NCBI GenBank assembly: GCA_039809105.1
Contig: JBDHUJ010000022.1
Coordinates: forward strand, 1 to 29,606
Length of the DNA stretch: 29,606 nucleotides
Direction: 5' to 3'
DNA from: JBDHUJ01 sp039809105
GTDB taxonomy: Bacteria; Patescibacteriota; Saccharimonadia; Saccharimonadales; UBA4665
In this document: piece by piece, positions 15,955 to 23,791 of the stretch
Position numbering within the stretch: position 1 is the first letter of the stretch
Layout of the letters: every line of letters begins with the position of its first letter
Notes under the pieces: model-generated
Seen by the model: only the letters and a program-made list of their open reading frames with translations
Databases searched by the model: none
What the model was told of the DNA's origin: nothing
Program-made: the position numbers and the translations under genes

Positions 15955-16932
15955 GTGGACCGCAAGCGAAAGGTCTTAAAGCGAATCAACCTAAAAGAGG
16001 GTGTTGGACTTGAGCTTGGCCCTCTGTATTCTCCTATAGTCGAAAAGGACGAAGCTAAAGTCTACTACGTCGACCATATGTCGACGCAGGACTTGAAGAA
16101 GAAGTATACCGGCCATCCGTTCGATGTGAACTCGATAGTAGAGGTTGATTATGTGGTCGGTGCATCGACACTTCGACGGGTGGTAAAGGGCAAGAAGTTC
16201 GATTTCATAGTAGCGTCACATGTCATTGAACACATTCCTGACATTGTGCGTTGGCTACAGGATATTACGCACATTCTTAAGCCCGGCGGAATTCTATCAT
16301 TGGTCATACCAGACAAGCGGTACTCGTTCGATATCAGCCGAGAGCTATCGAGACCGTCTGAGGTTATCGGGGCATACTATGACAATACCAGTAGATTTAC
16401 TTCCGCAATGATCTACGACTCAGCTTCCGAGTACAGGGAGGTTACGGCCGTGGAAGCATGGGCTGACACAGTCGGGCATTTTGACGAGTCGAAGCAATGG
16501 AACCTCAACGAGGCGATTCGTCGCGTAGAGCTCAACCTTAAACCTCACGAGTATATCGACTGTCATGGCTATGTCTTTACGCCGCAATCGTTCTTCAATA
16601 TTCTGAGGCGTCTTATGCTGCACGGTCTCATTGACCTTGAAGTACTGGATTTTGTGGATACGGCACAGAATGAACTAGAATTTTATGTAAGCTTACGTAA
16701 GCCAAAAAGACTAAACAAGAAGAAACAGCTCGCAAGCCTGCCAGACATGGGGGCGCCAATGGGTGAGCGAGAGTTACTTCATGCAATTGAGAGGCTTCAG
16801 GCTGAGCTTGACGCCATAAAGTCTTCCAAGAGTTGGCGGGCCGTAGAGCCGGCAAGGCGTGCGTATGCGCAATCGAGGCAAGTCGTCGCAGGAGGCTTCA
16901 GGAAAAAACCACCGGGCGTAAAGAGTAGTTAG
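15955..16932 (+). CDS. SAM-dependent methyltransferase with C-terminal SKSW coiled-coil tail (copy B)
   Basis: About 325 residues. Tandem GTG codons at 15952 and 15955 are both possible; 15955 is preferred because AAGGAG (15942-15947) is 7 bases upstream. Motif I GVGLELGPL, then FDFIVASHVIEHIPD and LKPGGILSLVIPDKRYSFD follow the same order as the minus-strand protein at 10596-11549. The helical tail ends in SKSWRAVEPARR. Relative to copy A the segment around residues 160-190 differs, which could change substrate choice. It is the last gene of the plus-strand operon and overlaps the convergent membrane protein by 4 bases. Confidence 0.8.
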   Translation: MDRKRKVLKRINLKEGVGLELGPLYSPIVEKDEAKVYYVDHMSTQDLKKKYTGHPFDVNSIVEVDYVVGASTLRRVVKGKKFDFIVASHVIEHIPDIVRWLQDITHILKPGGILSLVIPDKRYSFDISRELSRPSEVIGAYYDNTSRFTSAMIYDSASEYREVTAVEAWADTVGHFDESKQWNLNEAIRRVELNLKPHEYIDCHGYVFTPQSFFNILRRLMLHGLIDLEVLDFVDTAQNELEFYVSLRKPKRLNKKKQLASLPDMGAPMGERELLHAIERLQAELDAIKSSKSWRAVEPARRAYAQSRQVVAGGFRKKPPGVKSS

Positions 16933-18776
16933 TTCTTCATAAGCAACACAGCACCGGTATCACCAATAGGTACCTGCTTCGTATATTCAGATAAGAGCCA
17001 CGTGTTTATTTTGGGCAGGCGCTGTGACATCGGTATGAACTCAGGTCGGTCGTAATCTGTGCCGGATTGGTAGAGGACGACCTTCGGGGGATTGGCTTTG
17101 AGCTCGCTAAGCATCTGGTCTTCTAGCGGTGCAGGGTCGGCAAACCAGGATATGTAGAAATTTGTCGAGTTGCGCAGACCGGTCGTGTAATAGAACGCCG
17201 GGTCGGAGGAAAATACATAAAAGTAGTCGTTCTGGTTTGTGTTGCGCTTAACAGCGTCCGTAATTTCTTGTACATTGCGGCTGTACCAAAAGCCATCCGG
17301 CTCTGTGGGCGCCTTTACCATAATCTTCAAGTTATGTAGCGACGTCTGATTCATTTGTGCTAGCCGGTAGTAGTCGATTGCGGGTGGAAGGAACATAAGC
17401 ACCAGTACTGCAACTAGTGGCCATACCTGAGCTAAGTAGTAGTGCAAATTATCGAGTCTGGAATATGGTTTGTCCTTGTCTCGTACGACTTCGAATAGAG
17501 TGTAGAAGACAGCTAGGAAAACCAACGAACTCGCATAGGCGATATGTCCAAGGTCCGGCCGGCCAGTGGCCGCCCTGAACATGATAATGCTAGTGACGGC
17601 CAAAACTAAGCCGAACACGAATGATACTGACCATGCAGTTTTTTGTTGTCGCCACCGACGAGCCAGCACTAGTGCCACGGCTATGATAGCGAAGACGGGG
17701 AGCCAGTAAAGTAGGCCCTCAGAACTCAGTGGCGGGAAGGGTGTATTGAACATAAGGCCTTGGTAGCGCAAAACCTCAGCATTCATTTTGATAAATGCTG
17801 CAAATCCGGACGGCCTGAATACTATCGTGAAAAGAAGTACCCCCAACACATAGCCGCCCCACATGCATGCTATTGCTTTGAGTCGTTTTGCATACGTCTT
17901 GGGGCTAAAAACGTACAATGACCCACTTGGGCCATCCACCCTGAAGAACAATACGAACGCCGTAAACAGCGTCAGTAGTAACCCCAGAAATAAACCGCGG
18001 TCAAAAGAATAAAAAAGCGCCAAAGAGGCAAGCCCACCCATAGGGATTAGGAGTGATGCCTTGAATCGATGGGTTCTTACTGCCTTATAGATAAGCAGTA
18101 GTGTAATCCAAACGAATATATCGTGTACTACGTAAAAGCCACCGTATGTATTCAGCATGAACCAGAGCGAAACCAGTAGGAATTCTGTGTCTCGCGAGAA
18201 GAGCTTATGGATAAGATAGAGGAAAAGTCCCGCTGAAGCTATTTGCAATAAGGCGGGGAGCAAGTAGTATGAGCCGATACTCTTGCCAAATAACTTGAAC
18301 GAAAGCCACGGAGTTATGGCGTCCTCGCCCGCTCCGTGCAATATGTACATGTCTTTATACGGTGTTTTACCTTGAGTCATCCCGAGGGCTGGTCCGAGCT
18401 GCTCGCCGTTGTGAAATGTGTCAATATTGTGCTCGTAGCGGGATACGGAAGGTGCTATGACGCCTACCGTAAGCGATATACAGAACAGGGTTATTATGGA
18501 AACCCTGAACCAAGTACTCGACTGTCTTTGGATTTTTTTGAGCAGCCAGAAAATACCGAGGGTCGTAGCACAAACGAGCAAAATGAGGAGGTAGTTTGCC
18601 TCGGGGTACATGTTGGCAACCCCCTCTATGCCATAGTGTTCGCCGTGCGGGAGGAGTCTCAAAACAAAACGTGCATTGAACGATATCGAGAATGATACGA
18701 ACAGTAGTAGTGCATCAAACACGACGGACCGCAACGAGAAGCTAGGGTTCGCTACGGAAACTTTTTTCACAGACAT
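16929..18776 (-). CDS. Large polytopic membrane protein, GT-C-like
   Basis: 615 residues from ATG 18776. A GTG at 18794 would add six residues but places the start inside a palindromic promoter-like stretch. About eleven hydrophobic segments are followed by a soluble C-terminal domain of roughly 150 residues, likely outside the membrane. An early outer loop has RYEHNIDTFHNGEQLGPA and then GKTPYKDMYILHGAGED. The GK-PY-D pattern recurs in GT-C and DUF-type membrane glycosyltransferases of polysaccharide loci. No named family is certain. It is transcribed alone, opposite to both neighbours, and overlaps copy B of the methyltransferase by 4 bases at its end. Confidence 0.7.
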   Translation of the reverse strand: MSVKKVSVANPSFSLRSVVFDALLLFVSFSISFNARFVLRLLPHGEHYGIEGVANMYPEANYLLILLVCATTLGIFWLLKKIQRQSSTWFRVSIITLFCISLTVGVIAPSVSRYEHNIDTFHNGEQLGPALGMTQGKTPYKDMYILHGAGEDAITPWLSFKLFGKSIGSYYLLPALLQIASAGLFLYLIHKLFSRDTEFLLVSLWFMLNTYGGFYVVHDIFVWITLLLIYKAVRTHRFKASLLIPMGGLASLALFYSFDRGLFLGLLLTLFTAFVLFFRVDGPSGSLYVFSPKTYAKRLKAIACMWGGYVLGVLLFTIVFRPSGFAAFIKMNAEVLRYQGLMFNTPFPPLSSEGLLYWLPVFAIIAVALVLARRWRQQKTAWSVSFVFGLVLAVTSIIMFRAATGRPDLGHIAYASSLVFLAVFYTLFEVVRDKDKPYSRLDNLHYYLAQVWPLVAVLVLMFLPPAIDYYRLAQMNQTSLHNLKIMVKAPTEPDGFWYSRNVQEITDAVKRNTNQNDYFYVFSSDPAFYYTTGLRNSTNFYISWFADPAPLEDQMLSELKANPPKVVLYQSGTDYDRPEFIPMSQRLPKINTWLLSEYTKQVPIGDTGAVLLMKN

Positions 18777-18778
18777 AT

Positions 18779-18792
18779 GTACTATATAGTAC
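18779..18792. promoter_or_regulatory. 14-base perfect palindrome at the minus-strand start
   Basis: GTACTATATAGTAC is perfectly self-complementary and sits directly before ATG 18776 of the GT-C-like gene. On the minus strand it supplies TACTAT or TATAGT, which could serve as a -10 for a near-leaderless transcript. It could also be an operator. No partner copy was noticed elsewhere in the window. Confidence 0.35.
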
Positions 18793-18855
18793 ACGATGAT
18801 GCTTCGTCTAAAAAATGTCCAGATTAAGCTGGCTGCATATTCATGCCATATCCGT

Positions 18856-18861
18856 TATACT
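18856..18861 (+). promoter_or_regulatory. -10 box for the SDR/isomerase pair
   Basis: TATACT lies 24 bases before ATG 18886. No good -35 is seen at 17 bases. Here a normal ribosome binding site is present (AGGAA near 18876-18880), unlike the two TATAAT promoters. Confidence 0.4.
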
Positions 18862-18885
18862 GAAAGACTGAGGTAAGGAAGCGAT

Positions 18886-19656
18886 ATGAAGACGGCACTT
18901 ATAGGTTACACGGGGTTTGTCGGTTCGAACCTGGCGGCTCAGTATAATTTCAACGATTTATACAATTCGTCCAACATCCAGGACATAGAGGGCAAAGGAT
19001 ACGACCTTATTGTCAGTGCCGGCGCGCGAGCGGAAAAGTGGCGCATAAACCAAGAGCCGGAAAAAGATTTAGCTGAAATCCAGAGTCTGATTGACCATCT
19101 GAAGACCGTCAAAGCCAAGCAGTTCGTGCTTATTTCTACCGTCGACGTATACAAGACGCCAGTCGATGTTGACGAAGACACGCCTATCGACACCGAAGGT
19201 CTGCATGCCTATGGCTCGAACCGATACTACCTAGAGCAGTTCGTGCGTGAAAACCTCGACGGGCTTATTGTGCGTTTGCCCGGGCTATTTGGCGATGGCC
19301 TGAAAAAGAACGTCATTTTCGACCTGCTAAACGATAACAATGTCGACCGGATACACCATGCCGGTTCGTTCCAGTATTACAACCTCGACTACATCTGGAA
19401 GGACATACAGATGGCGCTCGAGAACAACCTGAAGTTAGTAAACCTGGCTACCGAACCAGTCCGTACCGACGAAATCGCTAAATATTGTTTCGACATGGAC
19501 TTTACCAACGAACCAGAAGGCGTAAACGCAGGCTCCTACGATTTTCGCTCAAAATATGCAGCCGTCTTTGGGGGGCGCGATGGGTATTTATACTCCAAAC
19601 AACAGGAGCTCGATGACATTAAGACATTTGTCACGAAAGCAGAGAACAAAGGATGA
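18886..19656 (+). CDS. NAD-dependent epimerase/dehydratase (extended SDR)
   Basis: 256 residues, short for an extended SDR. The N-terminal nucleotide motif is ALIGYTGFVGSN (G-x-x-G-x-x-G). The active-site strand is LISTVDVY, followed by AYGSNRYYLEQF, where the usual Y-x-x-x-K reads Y-x-x-x-R. The SDR catalytic Lys is therefore replaced by Arg, as in some atypical SDR subgroups, so a full epimerase reaction is uncertain. RLPGLFG and NLATEP mark the later substrate and cofactor loops. It overlaps the next gene as ATGA, so the pair probably forms one pathway step in supplying a modified sugar. Substrate unknown. Confidence 0.75.
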   Translation: MKTALIGYTGFVGSNLAAQYNFNDLYNSSNIQDIEGKGYDLIVSAGARAEKWRINQEPEKDLAEIQSLIDHLKTVKAKQFVLISTVDVYKTPVDVDEDTPIDTEGLHAYGSNRYYLEQFVRENLDGLIVRLPGLFGDGLKKNVIFDLLNDNNVDRIHHAGSFQYYNLDYIWKDIQMALENNLKLVNLATEPVRTDEIAKYCFDMDFTNEPEGVNAGSYDFRSKYAAVFGGRDGYLYSKQQELDDIKTFVTKAENKG

Positions 19657-20468
19657 AATTAGCCGTATCGAACATTGCGTGGACCAACGAAGAAGAACCT
19701 GAAGTAGCCGCACTCTTGCGCGATTTGGGCGTGAAGTACATAGAAGTGGCGCCAACAAAAAAGTGGCAGGACCCTACCCAGGCGTCTGACGAAGAAATAC
19801 AGGCATACAGAGACTTCTGGAAATCATATGGCATAGAGATTGTCGCGTTCCAATCCATGTTGTTTACACGGCCGGACCTGAAGATTTTCGAAAGCGAAAC
19901 GAACCGCAACGACACGAGTGCGTACCTGAAAGATTTTATAGGACTGGCAGGCAAAATGGGCGCGGGCGTCATGGTTTTCGGCTCACCCAAGAACCGCCAG
20001 CGTGGTGACATGAGCGACGCGGATGCGAACGGCATTGCCGCGGACTTTTTCGGTGGCTTAGGTACGGTGGCAGCCGAAAACGGCGTACAGTTTTGTATAG
20101 AACCAAATGCACCGCAGTACGCGTGTGATTTCGTAACCACTGCGCAGCAGGGAATCGATATCGTGCAGCAGGTTGCGACACCTGGCTTCGGCTTGCACCT
20201 CGACATTGCCTGCATGACTCTGGCGGGCGACGACCTGACGAAGTCTATAGTCGACGCAGCACCAGTGCTCCAGCACTTCCATATCAGCTCGCCAATGCTT
20301 GATGCGGTTGAAGACAGGGAAGATGTAAAGCATGCTGAAGCGGCAGATGCTTTACGTACTATTGGCTACGATAAGTTCGTCTCGATTGAGATGCGTCCAG
20401 CACCTGAAGGTAATGCAAAGCGTGTCGAGGCAGCGGTTCGTTTTGCGCAAAGCGTCTACAGTTCGTAG
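19653..20468 (+). CDS. Sugar phosphate isomerase/epimerase (xylose isomerase-like TIM barrel)
   Basis: 271 residues with the AP-endonuclease-2/xylose-isomerase-like barrel pattern: a first strand MKLAVSNIAW, YIEVAP at strand two, VMVFGSP at strand four, then metal-ligand candidates Glu 150 (FCIEPN), Asp 184 with His 182 (GLHLDIACM), His 208/His 210 (HFHISSP) and Glu 246 (SIEMRP). All four ligand positions look intact. Translational coupling to the SDR gene (ATGA overlap) suggests a shared substrate. Its 3' end overlaps gtrA by 13 bases on the opposite strand. Confidence 0.8.
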   Translation: MKLAVSNIAWTNEEEPEVAALLRDLGVKYIEVAPTKKWQDPTQASDEEIQAYRDFWKSYGIEIVAFQSMLFTRPDLKIFESETNRNDTSAYLKDFIGLAGKMGAGVMVFGSPKNRQRGDMSDADANGIAADFFGGLGTVAAENGVQFCIEPNAPQYACDFVTTAQQGIDIVQQVATPGFGLHLDIACMTLAGDDLTKSIVDAAPVLQHFHISSPMLDAVEDREDVKHAEAADALRTIGYDKFVSIEMRPAPEGNAKRVEAAVRFAQSVYSS

Positions 20469-20881
20469 GGCAAATCTTTGACGTCGTCTCGGTAGAGACT
20501 TTTGCGGGCGAAAAAGTTCCACAAGAACACGACCACAGTTGCTAACGCTTTCGAGACGATGTAGTTGACTCCTAGTATCCCGGTGAATAACCACATGAGA
20601 ACGCTCAGAATCCCTAACCCGACAAGCCCGACTAATCCAAAGAGTAGAAATAGCTTTGTCTTGTTGCCTTTTGGCGCCCCGAACACGACCATATTACTAA
20701 GTATGTACGTCACGACAAGCCCAAGCATGAATCCACATATAGCGGCAACAAGGTAATGGAAGTGTAGGGCCTGCTTAGTGAAGATAACTGTACCAAAATC
20801 TACGACTAACCCAAAGCCAGCCACAAAGGCATAGCGAAAAAGCTGGGCGAAAGTAGAGTCTCCGTGGAGTAGTGCTTTCAT
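20456..20881 (-). CDS. gtrA: GtrA-family membrane protein
   Basis: 141 residues with four hydrophobic helices (about 15-35, 42-64, 76-98, 105-128) and the family features FRYAFVAGFGLVVDFG at the first helix and LWNFFARKSLYRDD at the end. GtrA proteins are thought to flip or help flip lipid-phosphate-linked sugars made by GtrB. It is the last gene of the nucleotide-sugar operon and overlaps rmlA as ATGA. The matching GtrB-like enzyme is about 5.4 kb away on the other strand. Confidence 0.85.
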   Translation of the reverse strand: MKALLHGDSTFAQLFRYAFVAGFGLVVDFGTVIFTKQALHFHYLVAAICGFMLGLVVTYILSNMVVFGAPKGNKTKLFLLFGLVGLVGLGILSVLMWLFTGILGVNYIVSKALATVVVFLWNFFARKSLYRDDVKDLPYEL

Positions 20882-21738
20882 CTTACTAATTCTAACAAGT
20901 AGCTCCCATATCCGGATTTTTTGAGGGGTTCGGCGAGGGCGCGAAGTTGGTCGGCGTTGATGAAGCCTTCCTGGAAAGCGACTTCTTCGATGCAGCCGAT
21001 TTTGTAGCCGGTGCGCTGCTCGATGACTTCTACGAACTGGCTGGCCTGGTTCATGCTGGCGAACGTGCCGGTGTCGAGCCAGGCGCTGCCGCGGCCCATG
21101 GTCTGGACTTTGAGCTTGCCGCTGGCCAGGTAGACTTCGTTGACGGCAGTTATTTCCAGCTCGCCACGGTCACTTGGCTGGACGCTCTTTGCGATGTCAA
21201 TGACGCTGTTGTCGTAGAAATACAGCCCGACGACGGCGAAATTGCTCTTGGGCTCGGCTGGCTTTTCGGCGATGGAAATGGCCTGGCGGTTTTCGTCGAA
21301 CTCCACGACGCCGTAGCGCTCCGGGTCGGATACCTGGTAGGCGAAGACGATGCCGCCGTCTGGGTTGACGCAGCGCTTCAGGCTGTTGCCGAAGCCGTGG
21401 CCGTAGAAAATGTTGTCGCCCAGTACAAGTGCGACTTTATCGTCACCGATGAATTCTTCGCCGATGATGAAGGCCTGTGCCAGGCCGTCAGGCGAAGGCT
21501 GTACAGCGTATTCGAACTTGCAGCCGAGTTGCGAACCGTCACCGAGGAGGCGCTGGAAACTATCGGAATCTTCCGGCGTGGTAATGATGAGGATTTCGCG
21601 GATACTGGCCATCATGAGCGTGCTCAGCGGGTAGTAAATCATCGGCTTGTCGTAAATGGGCATCAGCTGTTTCGAAATGCCTTTCGTAATGGGGTAGAGA
21701 CGGGTACCTGAGCCGCCAGCTAAAATAATACCTTTCAT
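20878..21738 (-). CDS. rmlA: Glucose-1-phosphate thymidylyltransferase
   Basis: First step of dTDP-L-rhamnose synthesis: dTTP plus glucose-1-phosphate to dTDP-glucose. 286 residues, close to the usual 290. The nucleotide-binding loop is GGSGTRLYP (8-16), followed by GISKQLMPIYDKPMIYYP, the metal/sugar motif LGDNIFYGHG and WLDTGTF. A good ribosome binding site (AAGGAG at 21750-21745) lies 6 bases before the ATG. It is separated from rmlD by 103 bases holding a double-hairpin repeat, the only notable gap in the operon. Confidence 0.97.
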   Translation of the reverse strand: MKGIILAGGSGTRLYPITKGISKQLMPIYDKPMIYYPLSTLMMASIREILIITTPEDSDSFQRLLGDGSQLGCKFEYAVQPSPDGLAQAFIIGEEFIGDDKVALVLGDNIFYGHGFGNSLKRCVNPDGGIVFAYQVSDPERYGVVEFDENRQAISIAEKPAEPKSNFAVVGLYFYDNSVIDIAKSVQPSDRGELEITAVNEVYLASGKLKVQTMGRGSAWLDTGTFASMNQASQFVEVIEQRTGYKIGCIEEVAFQEGFINADQLRALAEPLKKSGYGSYLLELVR

Positions 21739-21758
21739 TTGGAACTCCTTTCCTGAGT

Positions 21759-21831
21759 TGTCATTCCGGGCTTGACCCGGAATCCAGAAAAATCACAAAA
21801 GCGTGGATCCTGAATCAAGTTCAGGATGACA
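21759..21831. repeat. 73-base double-hairpin repeat element between rmlD and rmlA
   Basis: Two 28-base units (21759-21786 and, reverse-complemented, 21804-21831) flank a 17-base A-rich spacer. Each unit reads TGTCAT, six variable bases, CTTGA, six variable bases, ATCCA. In each unit the two variable blocks pair with each other (TCCGGG with CCCGGA on the left; CCTGAA with TTCAGG on the right). Loop and flanks are identical, while four of six stem pairs differ with compensating changes. This resembles REP/MITE-like dispersed palindromes. It lies inside an operon and may affect rmlD-rmlA mRNA processing or read-through. Confidence 0.75.
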
Positions 21832-21841
21832 GGGGATTTCA

Positions 21842-22696
21842 TTATGCTTGCTCCTTTGCAATGTAGTCTTTTAAGTCATCGTGCCAGTCGCGGCTGGTGA
21901 AGCCGGTGGCGTGTAGTTTGTCTAAATTCATGACGCTGTTTAGTGGGCGCGGGGCGATGCCTTCTTTGCCCGCGAAATATTCGGCGGTCGTCGTATCGCT
22001 AACGGTCAGGTTGTCATATCCTCCAGCTTCGAAAATTTCGCGAGTAATGTCTGCCCAGCTAGCCGGTTCGCCGTCGTTCGTGGCGTTGTAGGTGCCAAAC
22101 GGTGCGTTCGTGGTAAGTAAGTGGTCGACGATGCGGACTAACTCGCTCGTGAAGGTCAGCCGCCCAACTTGGTCGGCGACAACCGTCGGCGAAACGCCTT
22201 TTTCGCCCAGGTCCAGCATCGTGCGGACGAAGTTCTTACCCTCGCCGATAACCCACGTGGTGCGCAGAATGTAAAACTTCGGTGCGAGTGAGACGGCCAA
22301 GTCCCCGGCTGCTTTGCTGGCGCCGTAGACCGAGAGCGGCGAAAAACCTTCGTCTTCTGTGTGGTTCGGTTCGGTGCCATCGAACACATAGTCGGTCGAA
22401 ACGTGTACCAGCACGGCGTCGAATTGTGCTGCGACTGCGACGAGGTTGGCAACGGCGTCGGCGTTTATGGCCCAAGCGGCGCGGCGGCCTTCGGGCGATT
22501 CGGCGCCATCGACGTTGGTGTAGGCGGCGGCGTTCAAAATGTGCGTGACGCCGGTCCAATCAAACGCCTCGACGGCTTGCCGGTCGGTAATATCCAGCTC
22601 TGTCGAAGCGACCGCACGTGCGTTCGGATACTGTGCTCGTAGTGCTGTACCGAGCTGCCCGTTCGCTCCGATTATGACAAATTTCGAATCATCCAT
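21842..22696 (-). CDS. rmlD: dTDP-4-dehydrorhamnose reductase
   Basis: Final step of dTDP-L-rhamnose synthesis. 284 residues from ATG 22696, chosen because FVIIGANGQLG must be N-terminal; upstream extension only reads through rmlC. The cofactor motif is GANGQLG, then LNAAAYTNVDGAES, the active-site strand VHVSTDYVFDGT and YGASKAAGD (Y-x-x-x-K intact), and RTTWVIGEGKNFVRTM. It overlaps the end of rmlC by 8 bases. From memory, the VIGEGKNFVRTM and GRLTFTSEL segments match the C-terminal half of actinobacterial RmlC-RmlD fusion proteins, here present as a separate chain. Confidence 0.95.
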   Translation of the reverse strand: MDDSKFVIIGANGQLGTALRAQYPNARAVASTELDITDRQAVEAFDWTGVTHILNAAAYTNVDGAESPEGRRAAWAINADAVANLVAVAAQFDAVLVHVSTDYVFDGTEPNHTEDEGFSPLSVYGASKAAGDLAVSLAPKFYILRTTWVIGEGKNFVRTMLDLGEKGVSPTVVADQVGRLTFTSELVRIVDHLLTTNAPFGTYNATNDGEPASWADITREIFEAGGYDNLTVSDTTTAEYFAGKEGIAPRPLNSVMNLDKLHATGFTSRDWHDDLKDYIAKEQA

Positions 22697-23264
22697 GGTG
22701 TTCAAACCTCTTTGCATCTGTAAGTAACGGGTGGTTGCGGTCGCGTTCCGACATCACGGCCTGGTCGAGCGGGATGGGCCAATCGATGCCGATGGCCGGG
22801 TCGGCAAGGTTCGCAAAGCAGTACTCGTCATACAGCTCGGCGCTCCAGTGCGCGTTCACGCTGTATAGGTAGAATGTGTCGTCCTCTAGGGTTTGGAACG
22901 AGTTGCCGACGCCCTTTGGCAAATACACGGCTGTCTCTGGCTTGACTTCTACTGTTACCGTTTTGCCGAAACTATCGCCCTGGCGCAGGTCGACGAACGC
23001 TGCGAACACCCGGCCCTTCAGGACGGTCAGGTATTTGTCCCACGGCTCGGCGTGGAAGCCGCGGGTAACACCGGCTGTTCTGTTGTATGACGTGCTGGTC
23101 TGCACCACGCTGAAACTGTCCGGCATGCCGGCTGCTACCAGCTTTTGCTTCTGGTATGTTTCCTGGTAATAGCCGCGGTCATCGCGGACGGCGGTTACGG
23201 TAAAAATAAGCAGGCCTGGTATGTCCGTCTTTTGCGCGGTGACTTCGGTTGTGGGTACTGCCAT
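22689..23264 (-). CDS. rmlC: dTDP-4-dehydrorhamnose 3,5-epimerase
   Basis: Cupin-fold epimerase, third step of dTDP-rhamnose synthesis. 191 residues. The RGLHxQ motif is TRGFHAEPWDKYL, keeping the catalytic His and the following Lys; the later GFAHGF region is KGVGNSFQTLEDD, and the family end motif is DPAIGIDWPIPLDQA. These variants are those I recall in the RmlC half of actinobacterial RmlC-RmlD fusions, not the common proteobacterial form. A strong ribosome binding site GGAGGAG precedes the ATG, whose first base is shared with the stop of the Nudix gene (TAATG). Confidence 0.92.
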   Translation of the reverse strand: MAVPTTEVTAQKTDIPGLLIFTVTAVRDDRGYYQETYQKQKLVAAGMPDSFSVVQTSTSYNRTAGVTRGFHAEPWDKYLTVLKGRVFAAFVDLRQGDSFGKTVTVEVKPETAVYLPKGVGNSFQTLEDDTFYLYSVNAHWSAELYDEYCFANLADPAIGIDWPIPLDQAVMSERDRNHPLLTDAKRFEHHG

Positions 23265-23791
23265 TAATTCTCCTCCTTTGGAAACTTAGTTTGCAGGGCT
23301 TTTATACCTAGCCGTATATCCTCGGCGTGTAATTGATTCATGTCCACTTCGTGAAGCCCGACTTTCTGAATCGCGGCCACGTCGTCCGACGGTGTAAGCG
23401 ACCGGTCGGTCTTGAGCCGGGAATAATAAAGGGAACTGATGAGGTGAAACGTTTCACTCTTATATTCATAGGGAGTGGCTAGGCTTGTAAGATAGACAAG
23501 TGGTTCGTATTCGTCTGGCGTGAGCGAAAGCTCTTCTTGTAACTCTCGATTTGCGGCTGCTTCTAAACTTTCGTCACCGTAATCCACCAGACCTCCGAAT
23601 GCATCAAGCATGCCTTTGTGTGGCTCAAGGCCACGAACCGACAATATTACGTCAAGATTCGGTGTGATGAAGAATATGCCTACCGACGGCAAAGGGTTGG
23701 TATAGAGAGTATGGCCGCTTGAGCAAGTATACGCGTTGTCAGATACTTTGCTGAGTGGTTTTCCGCAGCGGCGGCAGAAATTCATTTCCAT
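23264..23791 (-). CDS. Nudix hydrolase with N-terminal zinc ribbon
   Basis: 175 residues. Zinc ligands Cys 6, Cys 9, Cys 23 and His 27 (CRRCG, CSSGH) form the NudC-like N-terminal ribbon. The Nudix box runs from Gly 67 to Glu 87 (GLVDYG, then ESLEAAANRELQEEL), with the catalytic RE-x-x-EE intact and one extra residue before the first Glu. Likely hydrolyses a nucleoside diphosphate linked to another group; substrate not predictable. It sits between an endonuclease/phosphatase-family gene and rmlC, with one-base overlaps at both ends, so it is fully part of the rhamnose operon. A role in trimming nucleotide sugars or dNTP derivatives is inference. Confidence 0.88.
   Translation of the reverse strand: MEMNFCRRCGKPLSKVSDNAYTCSSGHTLYTNPLPSVGIFFITPNLDVILSVRGLEPHKGMLDAFGGLVDYGDESLEAAANRELQEELSLTPDEYEPLVYLTSLATPYEYKSETFHLISSLYYSRLKTDRSLTPSDDVAAIQKVGLHEVDMNQLHAEDIRLGIKALQTKFPKEEN

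Noticed and set aside
10596..16932. Recent inverted duplication able to flip by homologous recombination
   Set aside because: The two methyltransferases are clearly related as proteins, but compared stretches differ at many nucleotide positions, so efficient recombination is unlikely.
13038..19656. DprE1/DprE2-like decaprenyl-phosphate ribose epimerase pair
   Set aside because: The FAD protein has a DAO-type GxGxxG N-terminus, not the VAO-type FAD domain of DprE1, and the SDR is not adjacent to it.
20947..21711. Plus-strand frame of 254 codons opposite rmlA
   Set aside because: Val/Asp/Ala-biased mirror of a strongly conserved gene; no motif, no ribosome binding site.
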